DNA of 64,000 bases from Sporosalibacterium faouarense. Lineage in GTDB: Bacteria > Bacillota > Clostridia > Tissierellales > VENL01. The notes beneath the pieces were generated by a model. The model ran no database searches. It saw nothing but the letters and a program-made list of their open reading frames with translations, and was not told the DNA's origin. This document shows, in pieces, positions 1 through 8,187 of the stretch (its first letter is position 1; the number at the start of each line of letters is the position of its first letter). Where the stretch lies: positions 62,001 through 126,000 of the forward strand of contig NZ_JAETGO010000034.1 in NCBI RefSeq assembly GCF_016765695.1, read 5' to 3'. The position numbers and the translations under genes are program-made.

Positions 1-502
1 AATTGCAATGGAGCGAGGAAGGCTTATTGAGGTTAGAAAAAAAGCAGACCACATTATAGATACTACAAATTTAACCCTATCCTTGTTAAAAGAAGAAATG
101 AAGGAAATTTTCTTAGAAGGCAAAGACAGTGATAATCTTACCATATCTGTAATATCCTTTGGATTTAAAAAAGGAGTATTATTAGACGCAGACTTAGTAT
201 TTGATGTTAGGTTTTTACCTAATCCTCATTATGTTAGTGAGTTAAGGGAACATACTGGCAATGATAAGAATGTACAAGATTATGTAATGAAATGGGAAGA
301 AAGTAATATATTTATTGAGAAGCTTAAAGATATGATAGATTTTTTAATTCCATTCTATATAAAAGAAGGAAAGACTCAGCTGGTAATAGGAATAGGGTGT
401 ACGGGGGGAAAGCACAGATCTGTAACTATTGCCAATGTTTTGTATGAGCACTTGAAAAAGAATGACAGGAGAGTAATTATAGATCATAGGGATTGTCAAT
501 AA
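1..502 (+). CDS. rapZ: RapZ-family nucleotide-binding protein, 3' part only
   Basis: C-terminal part of RapZ/YvcJ, a P-loop ATP/GTP-binding protein; in enterobacteria the C-terminal domain binds the sRNA GlmZ and controls amino-sugar synthesis, while in Bacillota its role is less clear. The reading frame stays open to the left edge of the window, so the first ATG at position 8 is internal and the N-terminal Walker domain is missing from view. The conserved C-terminal motif GCTGGKHRSV is present, followed by the usual HRD near the end. It is followed after 19 bp by yvcK, the standard gene order (rapZ-yvcK-whiA) in Bacillota. Family assignment is firm; function in this organism is by homology. 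Confidence 0.93.
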   Translation, partial: IAMERGRLIEVRKKADHIIDTTNLTLSLLKEEMKEIFLEGKDSDNLTISVISFGFKKGVLLDADLVFDVRFLPNPHYVSELREHTGNDKNVQDYVMKWEESNIFIEKLKDMIDFLIPFYIKEGKTQLVIGIGCTGGKHRSVTIANVLYEHLKKNDRRVIIDHRDCQ

Positions 503-521
503 TCTTTAAAGGAGTAAAATA

Positions 522-1796
522 ATGAGTATCTTAAAGTGGTTAAAACCTGGTCTGAAAATAAAGAGATGGGTATTATTGGGGATTATAGGAATATTAGTAT
601 TAGGGGTTGGTTTATCATCAGTATTGAATAATTTATTTTCTGATATAAGAAGAATATTAGTTATAGATCCTATTTTAGTAGTTATAGGAATTTTATTGAT
701 AATAATATCATTAAGACGGGGGATAACCTCCGTATTAATAGTTATGAGATATTATAAAAAAAATGTACAGCTTGATAGAGATTTAGTTAATGAATTATTA
801 TATAAAGATAGGATATTAACTAAACGACCTAAAATAGTAGTAATTGGTGGTGGAACAGGTCTATCTGTTTTATTGAGAGGTCTAAAAGAGTATACTACTA
901 ATATAACTGCCATAGTAACTGTAGCAGACGATGGTGGTGGTTCAGGAATACTAAGGGAAGACCTGGGAATGCTACCTCCTGGAGATATTAGAAGTTGTAT
1001 TTTAGCACTGGCTAATACAGAACCTACTATGGAAAAACTTCTTCAATATAGATTTAAAGAAGGAAAGCTTAAAGGACAGAGTTTTGGAAATCTATTTATT
1101 GCTGCAATGGATGGTATTTATGACAATTTTGAAATTGCTATAAAAGAAATGAGTAATGTTTTAGCAGTTACTGGACGGGTTTTACCAATGACTCTAGAGG
1201 ATGTTGAATTATATGCAAAACTTAAAAATGGGACTGTAATTAAAGGAGAATCAAATATTCCAGAGGAAAACATTAAGCTTGGTAGTGAAATAGATAAAGT
1301 ATTTATAAAACCAAGAAATAGCAGACCTCTAAATGAAGCATTAACGGCTATTAATGAGGCAGATTGTATTGTTTTAGGACCTGGAAGTCTTTATACTAGC
1401 GTGATTCCAAATCTTCTAGTTAGAGATATTACATATAAAATTTGGAGATCTAAGGCGATTAAGGTTTATATACCAAACGTTATGACCCAGCCTGGGGAGA
1501 CTGATGGGTATGATGTACTTCAACATGTAGAGGCCATATTAAGGCATAGTAAAAGAAATATTATAGATTACGTTATTACCAATATAGAGCCTATTCCTAA
1601 AAGTACATTAAATATATATGCTAAAGATGGAGCAAAGCCAATAATAATGACTGAAGAACAAGAAAAAGAATTAATGAAGAAGGATATTAAGGTTGTAAAA
1701 GATAAGCTGATAGATATAAAAAAGAATTATATTAGACATGATGCACCTAAGGTAAGTGAAATAATAATTGATTTAGTAAATAAAAAAAGATGGTGA
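522..1796 (+). CDS. yvcK: YvcK/CofD-like gluconeogenesis factor
   Basis: A 424-residue YvcK-family protein. In Bacillus it is needed for growth on gluconeogenic carbon sources and for normal cell shape, and it binds UDP-sugars. Two hydrophobic segments near the N-terminus (about residues 16-38 and 44-66) suggest membrane anchoring, as in many clostridial members. The catalytic-like core follows with GGGTGLS (about residue 109) and VADDGGGSG (about 136-144), then LPPGDIR. The start has a good AAAGGAG site 8-9 bases upstream. It is probably cotranscribed with rapZ. In most relatives whiA follows directly, but here about 5 kb of other genes intervenes. Confidence 0.93.
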   Translation: MSILKWLKPGLKIKRWVLLGIIGILVLGVGLSSVLNNLFSDIRRILVIDPILVVIGILLIIISLRRGITSVLIVMRYYKKNVQLDRDLVNELLYKDRILTKRPKIVVIGGGTGLSVLLRGLKEYTTNITAIVTVADDGGGSGILREDLGMLPPGDIRSCILALANTEPTMEKLLQYRFKEGKLKGQSFGNLFIAAMDGIYDNFEIAIKEMSNVLAVTGRVLPMTLEDVELYAKLKNGTVIKGESNIPEENIKLGSEIDKVFIKPRNSRPLNEALTAINEADCIVLGPGSLYTSVIPNLLVRDITYKIWRSKAIKVYIPNVMTQPGETDGYDVLQHVEAILRHSKRNIIDYVITNIEPIPKSTLNIYAKDGAKPIIMTEEQEKELMKKDIKVVKDKLIDIKKNYIRHDAPKVSEIIIDLVNKKRW

Positions 1797-1801
1797 TACG
1801 A

Positions 1802-1827
1802 AAAGGGGCTTTAAAAGAAGTCTCTTT
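1802..1827 (+). terminator. probable terminator of rapZ-yvcK
   Basis: Eleven-pair hairpin just after the yvcK stop: arm 1802-1812, loop AAAA, arm 1817-1827, with three G-T wobbles. The tail is only moderately T-rich, so strength is uncertain. Confidence 0.42.
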
Positions 1828-2072
1828 ATATTGTTCTACTGATTTAGATAAATAGTTCACTATAGAATGTCTAGGGATTTATGATAGAAAATAGAATAAG
1901 GATATATTAATGTATGGAATACTAATCATGATGTTTTAGTTGTTACAAAAGTGTTAAAGAAAACTATTAAAAAATGAAGGGATTTATAAATTAAAATAGA
2001 AGTTTTATTATTGTTTGAAAATTTAAAATTGTGTGATTCTAACTATAATTCAAAATATAAGGAGGGGAAATT

Positions 2073-3452
2073 ATGTATGATAAAATGGCAGAACCATATA
2101 GAATAAAAATGGTTGAGAGAATTAAATTAATTTCTAAAGAGGAAAGAGAAAGAAAAATCCAAGAGGTTGGATACAATCAATTTGGATTAAAGAGTGAAGA
2201 TATATTTATTGACCTATTAACTGATAGTGGTACTGGAGCTATGAGTGATAATCAATGGGCTGGCTTGATGCTAGGTGATGAGTCCTATGCCGGTAGTAAA
2301 AACTACTATAATTTAATGGATAGTATTAAAGATATTATTGGGTATGATTATTTTGTACCGACTCATCAAGGTAGAGGTGCGGAAAACGTTTTATTCCCGT
2401 TGCTTATTAAAGAAGGACAATATGTACTAGGTAATATGCACTTTGACACTACCAAAGCACATATTGAGTTGAAGGGTGGAAGAGCAATAAACTTAGTTAT
2501 CGAAGATGCTTACGATACACAAAAAGAACATCCATTCAAAGGTAACTTTGACATTGATAAGCTTGTTAGTTTTATTGAAGAAAAAGGTGTAGAGAAGTGT
2601 GCTTTTATACTTATAACTATAACTTGTAATAGTGCCGGAGGACAGCCTGTTTCTATGGAAAATATTAAGGCTGTTAAAGAAGTTGCAGACAAGTATGGTT
2701 TAAGGGTATTCTTTGATGCAGCTAGATTTGCTGAAAATGCACACTTTATTAAGCAAAGAGAAAAAGGATATGAAAATAAAACTGTAAAAGAAATAGTTAG
2801 AGAAATGTTTTCATATGGGGAAGGATTAACCATGAGTGCTAAAAAAGATGGTTTAGTAAATATGGGTGGTATGATTGCCATTAATAATGATGAAGATTTG
2901 TATGAAGGCGTTAGAAAAATGGTTATACCTATAGAAGGATTTCCTACTTATGGTGGACTTTCAGGTAGAGATATGGAAGCTTTAGCAAGAGGATTAAGAG
3001 AAGTTGTAGAAGAAGACTATCTTCAATCAAGAATTGGTCAAGTTGAATACTTAGGCAGAAAGCTAGACGAAGCAGGCATTCCTATTCAAAAGCCTGTTGG
3101 AGGTCATGCTGTATTTGTTGATGCTAAGAAGATGCTTCCTCATATCCCATATCATCAATTCCCTGCGCAAGCATTGTGTGTAGAATTATATAAAGAAGCA
3201 GGCATTAGGGCTGTTGAAATAGGGTCATTCCTATTAGGAAGAGATCCGGACACTAAAGAGCAACTAGAATCGCCTCTAGAGCTTTTAAGACTTACTATAC
3301 CAAGAAGAATGTACACTAATAATCACATGGACGTTATAGTAGAGGCATTTAAAAATATTAACAAGAGAAAAGATCAATTAAAAGGATATGACTTTACTTA
3401 TGAGCCAGAGGTATTAAGACACTTTATAGCTAAGTTAAAGCCAGTTGAGTAA
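2073..3452 (+). CDS. tnaA: tryptophanase (tryptophan indole-lyase)
   Basis: A 459-residue PLP-dependent beta-eliminating lyase that splits tryptophan into indole, pyruvate and ammonia. The family is shared with tyrosine phenol-lyase (TPL). Here the discriminating stretches [23 protein letters not shown] and [13 protein letters not shown] follow tryptophanase rather than TPL, which has DATRCVENAYF. The PLP lysine lies in MSAKKDG near residues 257-258, and QGRGAEN provides cofactor contacts. The start has a strong GGAGGGG site, with a TATAAT hexamer (2044-2049) about 25 bp upstream. No Trp-containing leader peptide like enterobacterial TnaC was found, and no tnaB-like permease is next to it. 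A strong terminator follows. Confidence 0.92.
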   Translation: MYDKMAEPYRIKMVERIKLISKEERERKIQEVGYNQFGLKSEDIFIDLLTDSGTGAMSDNQWAGLMLGDESYAGSKNYYNLMDSIKDIIGYDYFVPTHQGRGAENVLFPLLIKEGQYVLGNMHFDTTKAHIELKGGRAINLVIEDAYDTQKEHPFKGNFDIDKLVSFIEEKGVEKCAFILITITCNSAGGQPVSMENIKAVKEVADKYGLRVFFDAARFAENAHFIKQREKGYENKTVKEIVREMFSYGEGLTMSAKKDGLVNMGGMIAINNDEDLYEGVRKMVIPIEGFPTYGGLSGRDMEALARGLREVVEEDYLQSRIGQVEYLGRKLDEAGIPIQKPVGGHAVFVDAKKMLPHIPYHQFPAQALCVELYKEAGIRAVEIGSFLLGRDPDTKEQLESPLELLRLTIPRRMYTNNHMDVIVEAFKNINKRKDQLKGYDFTYEPEVLRHFIAKLKPVE

Positions 3453-3491
3453 AGAATAGTATTAGATTGTAGAGATAATTAAAAAAATTAT

Positions 3492-3532
3492 AAAGAATCA
3501 TTGTGACATTTTTAATGTCACAATGATTCTTT
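3492..3532 (+). terminator. terminator of tnaA
   Basis: Perfect inverted repeat with about 19 paired bases (arms from AAAGAATCA at 3492 to TGATTCTTT ending at 3532) around a TTT loop, 40 bp after the tnaA stop. Confidence 0.85.
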
Positions 3533-3588
3533 AGTCTTAAGCAAGAAAAAGAATTTTATAAAGAAAATTAAATTAGAGTATAAAAAAT

Positions 3589-3642
3589 AAACCCCTTTAA
3601 ATAGCTAATATTAAAATAATTATTAGCTATTTAAAGGGGTTT
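3589..3642 (-). terminator. terminator of the ferritin-like gene (bidirectional)
   Basis: Perfect 22-bp inverted repeat (3589-3610 with 3621-3642, 10-base loop). On the minus strand a T-rich tail follows, as expected for the end of the 3649-4107 gene. It sits between convergent genes and could also act on plus-strand transcripts. Confidence 0.85.
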
Positions 3643-3648
3643 TAGAAT

Positions 3649-4107
3649 TTAAGATAACTCTTCACTACTAAATTCACTTTTTAGGCTTTCCATTATTTCT
3701 ATATGGCTTTTATCCTTTGACAATATATCCTTAACTAGATTCATGGACTCAGAATCTAAATCTCCTCTAGCTATCTCTTCTGACATAGAAACACCCTTTG
3801 AGACTCCTTTATATGCCTTATCAAGTATATGTTTATCAGTGTCATCCATTTTAAGGTCAAAATTAAGCATAGTATCTGCCATAACACCTTTTAATCCTAA
3901 TTTTTCATGGGGAGTACCACCTAAATCTTGAATCCGTTTTGATAATTGAGCTGAATGATCTCTATGGTCCTTTTGCATCTTTTGAAAAGTATTTCTAAGC
4001 CTTGTATCCTTTACTTTACTTATTAATAAATTAAAGGAGTCTACACCCATTTGTTCTCCTTGTAAAAGAGTATTAAGGGTTTTAAGATTATTTTCTCCAC
4101 TATTCAT
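3649..4107 (-). CDS. ferritin-like DUF2383-type protein
   Basis: A 152-residue, mostly helical protein that looks like the DUF2383/PA2169 group of ferritin-like four-helix proteins. Candidate metal ligands occur in the expected pattern: GEQMG near residue 18, HRDHSAQL near 47-54, SEEIARGD near 108-115 and KSHIEIMESL near the C-terminus. Members are common in spore-forming clostridia, but the biochemical role is not established. It reads opposite to tnaA and follows the 4128-4676 gene on the same strand after about 20 bp, so the two are likely cotranscribed. Confidence 0.72.
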   Translation of the reverse strand: MNSGENNLKTLNTLLQGEQMGVDSFNLLISKVKDTRLRNTFQKMQKDHRDHSAQLSKRIQDLGGTPHEKLGLKGVMADTMLNFDLKMDDTDKHILDKAYKGVSKGVSMSEEIARGDLDSESMNLVKDILSKDKSHIEIMESLKSEFSSEELS

Positions 4108-4127
4108 AGTTACACCTCATTTATATT

Positions 4128-4676
4128 TTAATGTCTATTATATTTTTCATCTAGCATACGTGATATTAAGCTTCCAGCACTACGTTTAGTTAAATTACGG
4201 TAATCAACCTCTACATCTAAAGTACTAGATAATTTTTTTAGTGTATCAACCTGTCTTTGAGTGGGAGGTTCATCGTTATATAGTCCAACGTTAGTTGAAG
4301 TGTATTCCTGATGTACAGTTTCATTAGGTTCAGATATGTCCTCTGTATTTAATTCTTCGATTGCTGTCATGCCTATATTTGTTAAATCTCTTAGAGCTCT
4401 AGCCTTAGCCCTTGTAGACGCCATTCTAATGATATGAGGGGCTATTTTAGAGTTCACAGACATAGGACTAGCATCGCCATAGTCGACAAATTTATTGCTA
4501 TTTGTTATTGCGGTTGCTCTGCAAATAGCAGTCATATTATTATCTTTACTAGGATATTGAACTAAATCAACCTCAATTGACTTTAATTGATTCTGATGAG
4601 CTAAGTCTAAAAGTCCTTCATAAGTAACATAGGATTTTCCCTGTAGAGTTATTACGAACTTTTCATTAATAGGCAT
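4128..4676 (-). CDS. conserved protein of unknown role, phage-recombination-like tail
   Basis: A 182-residue soluble protein I cannot name. Its conserved-looking core contains AICRATAIT, GDASPMSV and HIIRMASTRAKARALRD, followed by TNIGMTAIEEL. The C-terminus has the short pattern QRQVDTLKKLSS...LTKRSAGSLISRML, resembling tails seen in phage single-strand annealing and DNA-binding proteins (RecT/ERF/Rad52 type). That resemblance suggests a nucleic-acid role but is only inference. The start ATG has a GGAAGG-like site. It is the first gene of a two-gene minus-strand unit with the ferritin-like protein, in otherwise ordinary chromosome. Confidence 0.6.
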   Translation of the reverse strand: MPINEKFVITLQGKSYVTYEGLLDLAHQNQLKSIEVDLVQYPSKDNNMTAICRATAITNSNKFVDYGDASPMSVNSKIAPHIIRMASTRAKARALRDLTNIGMTAIEELNTEDISEPNETVHQEYTSTNVGLYNDEPPTQRQVDTLKKLSSTLDVEVDYRNLTKRSAGSLISRMLDEKYNRH

Positions 4677-4882
4677 AATTTCACCTTCCTTCAGTATTAT
4701 TTTTTATTTCTTTATATATAAATAAACATCTTAATTAAGTAAAAGAATTAAAAATATGGTTCTAAAAGAAAGAAATTGAAATAGGATCTTTGAAATTTAT
4801 ATAATGAATTTTTTTAGCAGAAAAGATTACAGAAAGATATATTACTAAATATATTAATCAATAAGAGTGATATATTTGTAAT

Positions 4883-4916
4883 AAAAAATCACATCCTGTT
4901 TAGGATGTGGTTTTTT
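4883..4916 (-). terminator. terminator of the M42 peptidase gene
   Basis: Hairpin with arms around ATCACATCCT and AGGATGTGGT (GTTT loop) flanked by A and T runs, just beyond the end of the 4957-5994 minus-strand gene. It could also act on the plus strand. Confidence 0.82.
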
Positions 4917-4956
4917 ATTATAGCAAATAAAGATATTATTTAAATCTTATATTAGA

Positions 4957-5994
4957 TTAATCAATTATATACTTCATTCCAAGCTTGATAGTATTTTCAA
5001 TTGCTTCTTTATGAGTTCTTTCATGGGAGTGGGATGCATCTACACCAGGTCCGATAAGACCATGTTTAAATTCCCAACCAGCTCTCATAGCAGCGCTGGC
5101 ATCTGAACCATAAAAAGGATAGATATCAATTTTATAATTAATATCATTTTCCCTTGCAATCTTGACTAATTTCTTTCTTAGTTCAAAATCATAAGGTCCA
5201 CTAGAATCTTTGGCACAAATTGTAACACTAAATTCATCAGATGTTTGACCTTCACCAGGGGCTGACATATCAATTGCTACAAATTCAAAGGTCTTTTCAG
5301 GGATTGAAGCCGATGCTCCATGACCTACTTCTTCATAATTACTAATAAAGAAGTTTGTAGTATGAGTAGGAGTAATATTATTATCTTTGATGTATTTAGC
5401 CATACCTAATATAGCAGCTACACCAGCTTTATCATCCAGATGTCTTGATTTCACAAATCCGCTTTCTGTAACTGTAGTTCTAGGATCAAAGTAAACAAAA
5501 TCACCAACTTCTATACCTAGTTTCTGTACATCCTCTTTATCTTCTACCTTTTCATCTAGTCTAACTTCCATTGTACTTTGTTTTCTTTCGAGATTTTTAG
5601 CTTCTCCACCATGTACATGAGTTGAGGCCTTAGTGATTAAAACTGTACCAGTGTATTTTTTACCATCATATGTTTCTATAGTACAATGTTCACCTTCAAT
5701 CGAATTCCACATGTAACCACCTAATTGAGTAAGCTTAAGTTTTCCATTACTCTTGACTTCTTTTACCATAGCACCTAAAGTATCAACATGGGCTGATAAA
5801 GTTCTATGTTTATCATCGTTATCGCCTTTAATTGTACCTACTAAAGCACCTTTATTAGTTATGTAGTTTTCTACTCCTAATTCGTCAAGCTCTTTTTTAA
5901 TAAGATTAATTACTTCTTTTGTATTTCCCGATGGACTTGGTGTTTCTAAAATCTCAACAAGTTTGTCTGTAACATAATTCATATCAATTTTCAT
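4957..5994 (-). CDS. M42-family metallo-aminopeptidase/endoglucanase-like peptidase
   Basis: A 345-residue dinuclear-metal aminopeptidase of family M42 (FrvX/PepA/TET type), cytoplasmic, likely trimming peptides. Metal and catalytic positions are recognisable: AHVDTLGAM (first His/Asp), SRHLDDKAG (bridging Asp), NYEEVGHGA (catalytic and metal Glu), FVAIDMSAPGEG (Asp) and the C-terminal DASHSHERTH (last His). Length is normal for the family. The start has a GGAGGA site. It stands alone on the minus strand with its own terminator, opposite to the NUDIX-whiA operon. Annotations as cellulase or glucanase in this family are usually misleading; peptidase is the better call. Confidence 0.9.
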   Translation of the reverse strand: MKIDMNYVTDKLVEILETPSPSGNTKEVINLIKKELDELGVENYITNKGALVGTIKGDNDDKHRTLSAHVDTLGAMVKEVKSNGKLKLTQLGGYMWNSIEGEHCTIETYDGKKYTGTVLITKASTHVHGGEAKNLERKQSTMEVRLDEKVEDKEDVQKLGIEVGDFVYFDPRTTVTESGFVKSRHLDDKAGVAAILGMAKYIKDNNITPTHTTNFFISNYEEVGHGASASIPEKTFEFVAIDMSAPGEGQTSDEFSVTICAKDSSGPYDFELRKKLVKIARENDINYKIDIYPFYGSDASAAMRAGWEFKHGLIGPGVDASHSHERTHKEAIENTIKLGMKYIID

Positions 5995-6346
5995 TTAAAT
6001 TCCTCCATCCTTTGAAATTCAATTTATATTTTAGGAATATGATTATATAAATATGTTTAATTATGTAATAGAGCAAATTATTAGTCAATTATTTAATCAT
6101 ACACCTAAATTTATTTTATAACAAAAAGATTAATTATTCCAATAAAAAACATCTATGATATAATAAGTCTATAGAAAAATGAATTGATAAATATATTTAG
6201 TATAAGACTATAAATATTAACAAGTAAACCTACTATTGAGTATCATTAAACTAAAGATAATAGTTGAAAGATTTTAGCAGATATGATAATTTAATTGTAT
6301 AAAAATTCATAGTATTTATGTATTCTGAATATAGGAGCGTGGCAGT
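5995..6346. other. intergenic region between divergent genes
   Basis: 352 bp of AT-rich DNA between the divergent M42 peptidase and NUDIX genes. It holds one recognisable signal, the extended -10 promoter listed separately. No ORF with a ribosome site and no strong hairpin was seen. Confidence 0.6.
6156..6164 (+). promoter_or_regulatory. extended -10 promoter candidate for NUDIX-whiA-HPr
   Basis: TGATATAAT at 6156-6164 is a perfect extended -10 element (TGn plus TATAAT) facing the NUDIX gene. No good -35 is seen, which is tolerated in extended -10 promoters. It lies about 180 bp from the start codon, so other promoters may exist. Confidence 0.38.
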
Positions 6347-6751
6347 ATGAAAGAAGAAGTAAGTGCAGGAGGGGTTGTGGTTTTTGGAAATGCAATATTA
6401 CTTCTAAAAAAGTACAATGGTGACTGGGTATTACCTAAAGGTAAGATTGAAGAGGATGAAAACTTTAAAGAAGCTGCTTTAAGAGAGGTATTTGAAGAGG
6501 GAGGAGTAAAGGGTAAAATCATTAAGTATCTTGGGAAAATACATTACAGCTTCAGAAATAATAGAGAAGAAAGCCAAGTTGTTAATAAAACTGTACACTG
6601 GTTTTTAATGGTTACTCGGAGTATGGAATGCACACCCCAAAGAAAAGAAGGATTTATTGATGCTAGATTTGTTCATGTTAATAGAGCAGCAAAGCTAGCT
6701 AAATATGAAGATGAAAGAAGTATAATTAGAAAAGCAATTCAAGAAATGTAA
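6347..6751 (+). CDS. NUDIX hydrolase
   Basis: A 134-residue NUDIX pyrophosphohydrolase. The NUDIX box is intact, from GKIEED through REVFEEGG (about residues 27-48), matching the GX5EX7REUXEEXGU pattern that binds the catalytic metal. Substrate cannot be told from sequence; the small size and the motif ending in GKIHYSFR resemble Ap4A/ADP-ribose-type members. Start chosen at the ATG after AGGAG (spacing 9). It is the first gene of a unit with whiA (39 bp downstream) and HPr. A small NTP-sanitising or dinucleotide role beside whiA is plausible but unproven. Confidence 0.85.
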   Translation: MKEEVSAGGVVVFGNAILLLKKYNGDWVLPKGKIEEDENFKEAALREVFEEGGVKGKIIKYLGKIHYSFRNNREESQVVNKTVHWFLMVTRSMECTPQRKEGFIDARFVHVNRAAKLAKYEDERSIIRKAIQEM

Positions 6752-6790
6752 TAATACCTGATTATAGTATTAAGTAGGGAGTAGATGTAA

Positions 6791-7756
6791 ATGTCTTTTT
6801 CATCTAAAACTAAAAACGACTTATCAAGGATAGATGTTCAAAATAGATGTTGCTTGATAGCTGAGCTTGCAGCATTGATTAGAATGAGTGGTACAATACA
6901 AATTGGTGGTTTAGAAAGAATAAATATAAAATTTACCACTGAAAACGCAGCGATTGCAAGAAGGATTTTTACTCTTTTAAAAAAAATATATAATGTTCAT
7001 ACAGAAGTAATGGTAAGGAGAAATAGACAATTAAAGAAAAATAATAACTATTTGATAATTGTAAACCATAGGTATAATACAAGAAGAATACTAGAGGATA
7101 CTGGGGTACTAGCTAAAGATAATAATAATTTGTATAAGATTAGTTATAAAATACCTAAAAGTATATTAAAGGATAGATGTTGCAAAAGAGCATATATTAG
7201 AGGAGCCTTTTTAGGCGGAGGTTCAATAAGTGATCCTGAAAAGACTTATCATCTTGAGTTTGTAACCCATAGTGAAGAGCATGGAATCGGACTATCAAAG
7301 TTAATTAACTCCTTTGGATTAAATTCAAAATTAATACAGCGTAAGGAGGAAAGCTTTGTTATATATCTTAAGGAAGGAGAGCAAATAGTTGACCTATTAA
7401 ATATCATAGGGGCTCATTCAGCACTTCTTAAACTAGAGGATATAAGAATACTTAAAGAGGTAAGAAATAACATCAATAGGATTGTAAATTGTGAGACAGC
7501 TAATTTAAGTAAAACTATAAATGCAGCAATTAGACAAACAAATAATATTGAATATATTGACCAATTAAAAGGATTAGATTATTTGCCAGAGAATTTAGTA
7601 GAAATTGCTAGATTGAGGTTAGAGCATAGAGAGGCAAGCTTAAAAGAGCTTGGGCAAATGTTAAATCCTCCTGTCGGTAAGTCTGGAGTCAATCATAGGC
7701 TTAGAAAGATTGAAAAGATTGCTGAGAGACTAAAAAAAGAGAAGGGAGAAAGCTAA
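6791..7756 (+). CDS. whiA: DNA-binding protein WhiA
   Basis: A 321-residue WhiA protein with an N-terminal LAGLIDADG-homing-endonuclease-like fold and a C-terminal helix-turn-helix (about 225-315, ending in [16 protein letters not shown]). In Streptomyces it is a sporulation regulator; in Bacillota it is a conserved nucleoid-associated protein linked to division and carbon status. Start supported by a GGGAG site. The stop codon overlaps by one base the HPr start, indicating translational coupling. The usual partner genes rapZ and yvcK are 5 kb upstream rather than adjacent. Confidence 0.94.
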   Translation: MSFSSKTKNDLSRIDVQNRCCLIAELAALIRMSGTIQIGGLERINIKFTTENAAIARRIFTLLKKIYNVHTEVMVRRNRQLKKNNNYLIIVNHRYNTRRILEDTGVLAKDNNNLYKISYKIPKSILKDRCCKRAYIRGAFLGGGSISDPEKTYHLEFVTHSEEHGIGLSKLINSFGLNSKLIQRKEESFVIYLKEGEQIVDLLNIIGAHSALLKLEDIRILKEVRNNINRIVNCETANLSKTINAAIRQTNNIEYIDQLKGLDYLPENLVEIARLRLEHREASLKELGQMLNPPVGKSGVNHRLRKIEKIAERLKKEKGES

Positions 7757-8022
7757 TGCAAGCCAAAAATATTGTTATTAAAAGTAAAGTGGGTTTACAT
7801 GCTAGAGCCGCAGCATTATTTGTACAAACTGCCAGCAGATTTTTAAGTGATATTTTTATTAAGATGGATGATAAAAGGGTAAATGCTAAAAGCATAATGG
7901 GAATTATGGCTTTAGGGGCTTCAAAGGGGGATGAAGTAGAGATTACCATTAAAGGTGATGATGAAAAGGAAGCAATGGATGCTTTAATTGAGCTATTAGA
8001 AGTTAAACTACCTCAGGAATAG
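7756..8022 (+). CDS. ptsH: HPr-family phosphocarrier protein
   Basis: An 88-residue HPr-like protein of the phosphotransferase system. The active histidine is present (SKVGLHARAAALF), as is the regulatory serine region (NAKSIMGIMALG). In this genomic position Bacillus carries Crh, which lacks the histidine; because the histidine is kept here, this copy could still carry phosphate from EI and is better called HPr. Ser phosphorylation by HPr kinase would support catabolite control. Its start overlaps the whiA stop (sequence TAATG) and a terminator overlaps its own stop codon. Confidence 0.9.
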   Translation: MQAKNIVIKSKVGLHARAAALFVQTASRFLSDIFIKMDDKRVNAKSIMGIMALGASKGDEVEITIKGDDEKEAMDALIELLEVKLPQE

Positions 8023-8042
8023 GTTTTCAGCCTATTCTTTAT
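8016..8042 (+). terminator. terminator of NUDIX-whiA-HPr
   Basis: Hairpin GAATAGG (8017-8023) / CCTATTC (8031-8037), loop of 7, overlapping the HPr stop codon and followed by a T-rich tail. Confidence 0.72.
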
Positions 8043-8090
8043 TTGTATTTTTATGGATTAATATATAGAGATGATGTTTAAAAAACTTTC

Positions 8091-8125
8091 TGATATAATG
8101 TAAGTAGTGTAGAAGCTACTTTTTT
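8091..8125 (+). promoter_or_regulatory. extended -10 promoter and leader hairpin of dnaE
   Basis: TGATATAAT at 8091-8099 is a perfect extended -10 motif. The first transcribed bases would form a six-pair hairpin (AAGTAG 8102-8107 with CTACTT 8116-8121) followed by a run of T, which looks like a weak attenuator. Promoter call is moderate; attenuation is inference. Confidence 0.4.
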
Positions 8126-8141
8126 ATTATATAGGAGAAAT

Positions 8142-8174
8142 ATGTTGATTACACCTTTTTATTGTATAATTTGA
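8142..8174 (+). CDS. possible 10-residue leader peptide upstream of dnaE
   Basis: A ten-codon frame (MLITPFYCII) with an AGGAG ribosome site 5-6 bases before its ATG. Its TGA stop lies within the dnaE ribosome site (GAGAGG at 8173-8178), 13 bases before the preferred dnaE start. This arrangement would allow translational coupling. No family is recognisable and such short frames arise by chance, so confidence is low. Confidence 0.25.
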   Translation: MLITPFYCII

Positions 8175-8187
8175 GAGGATGAAAATT

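Noticed and set aside
1917-1946. Short frame before tnaA as a TnaC-like leader peptide
   Set aside because: It has no tryptophan codon, no ribosome site and no Rho-type region; it is not comparable to known tna leaders.
2073-3452. Tyrosine phenol-lyase instead of tryptophanase
   Set aside because: The discriminating segments ([25 protein letters not shown]) follow tryptophanase.
7756-8022. Crh instead of HPr
   Set aside because: The phosphorylatable histidine (GLHARAA) is present; Crh lacks it.
8102-8125. Full intrinsic terminator before dnaE
   Set aside because: The stem has only six pairs and lies downstream of a good promoter; a leader hairpin is more likely.
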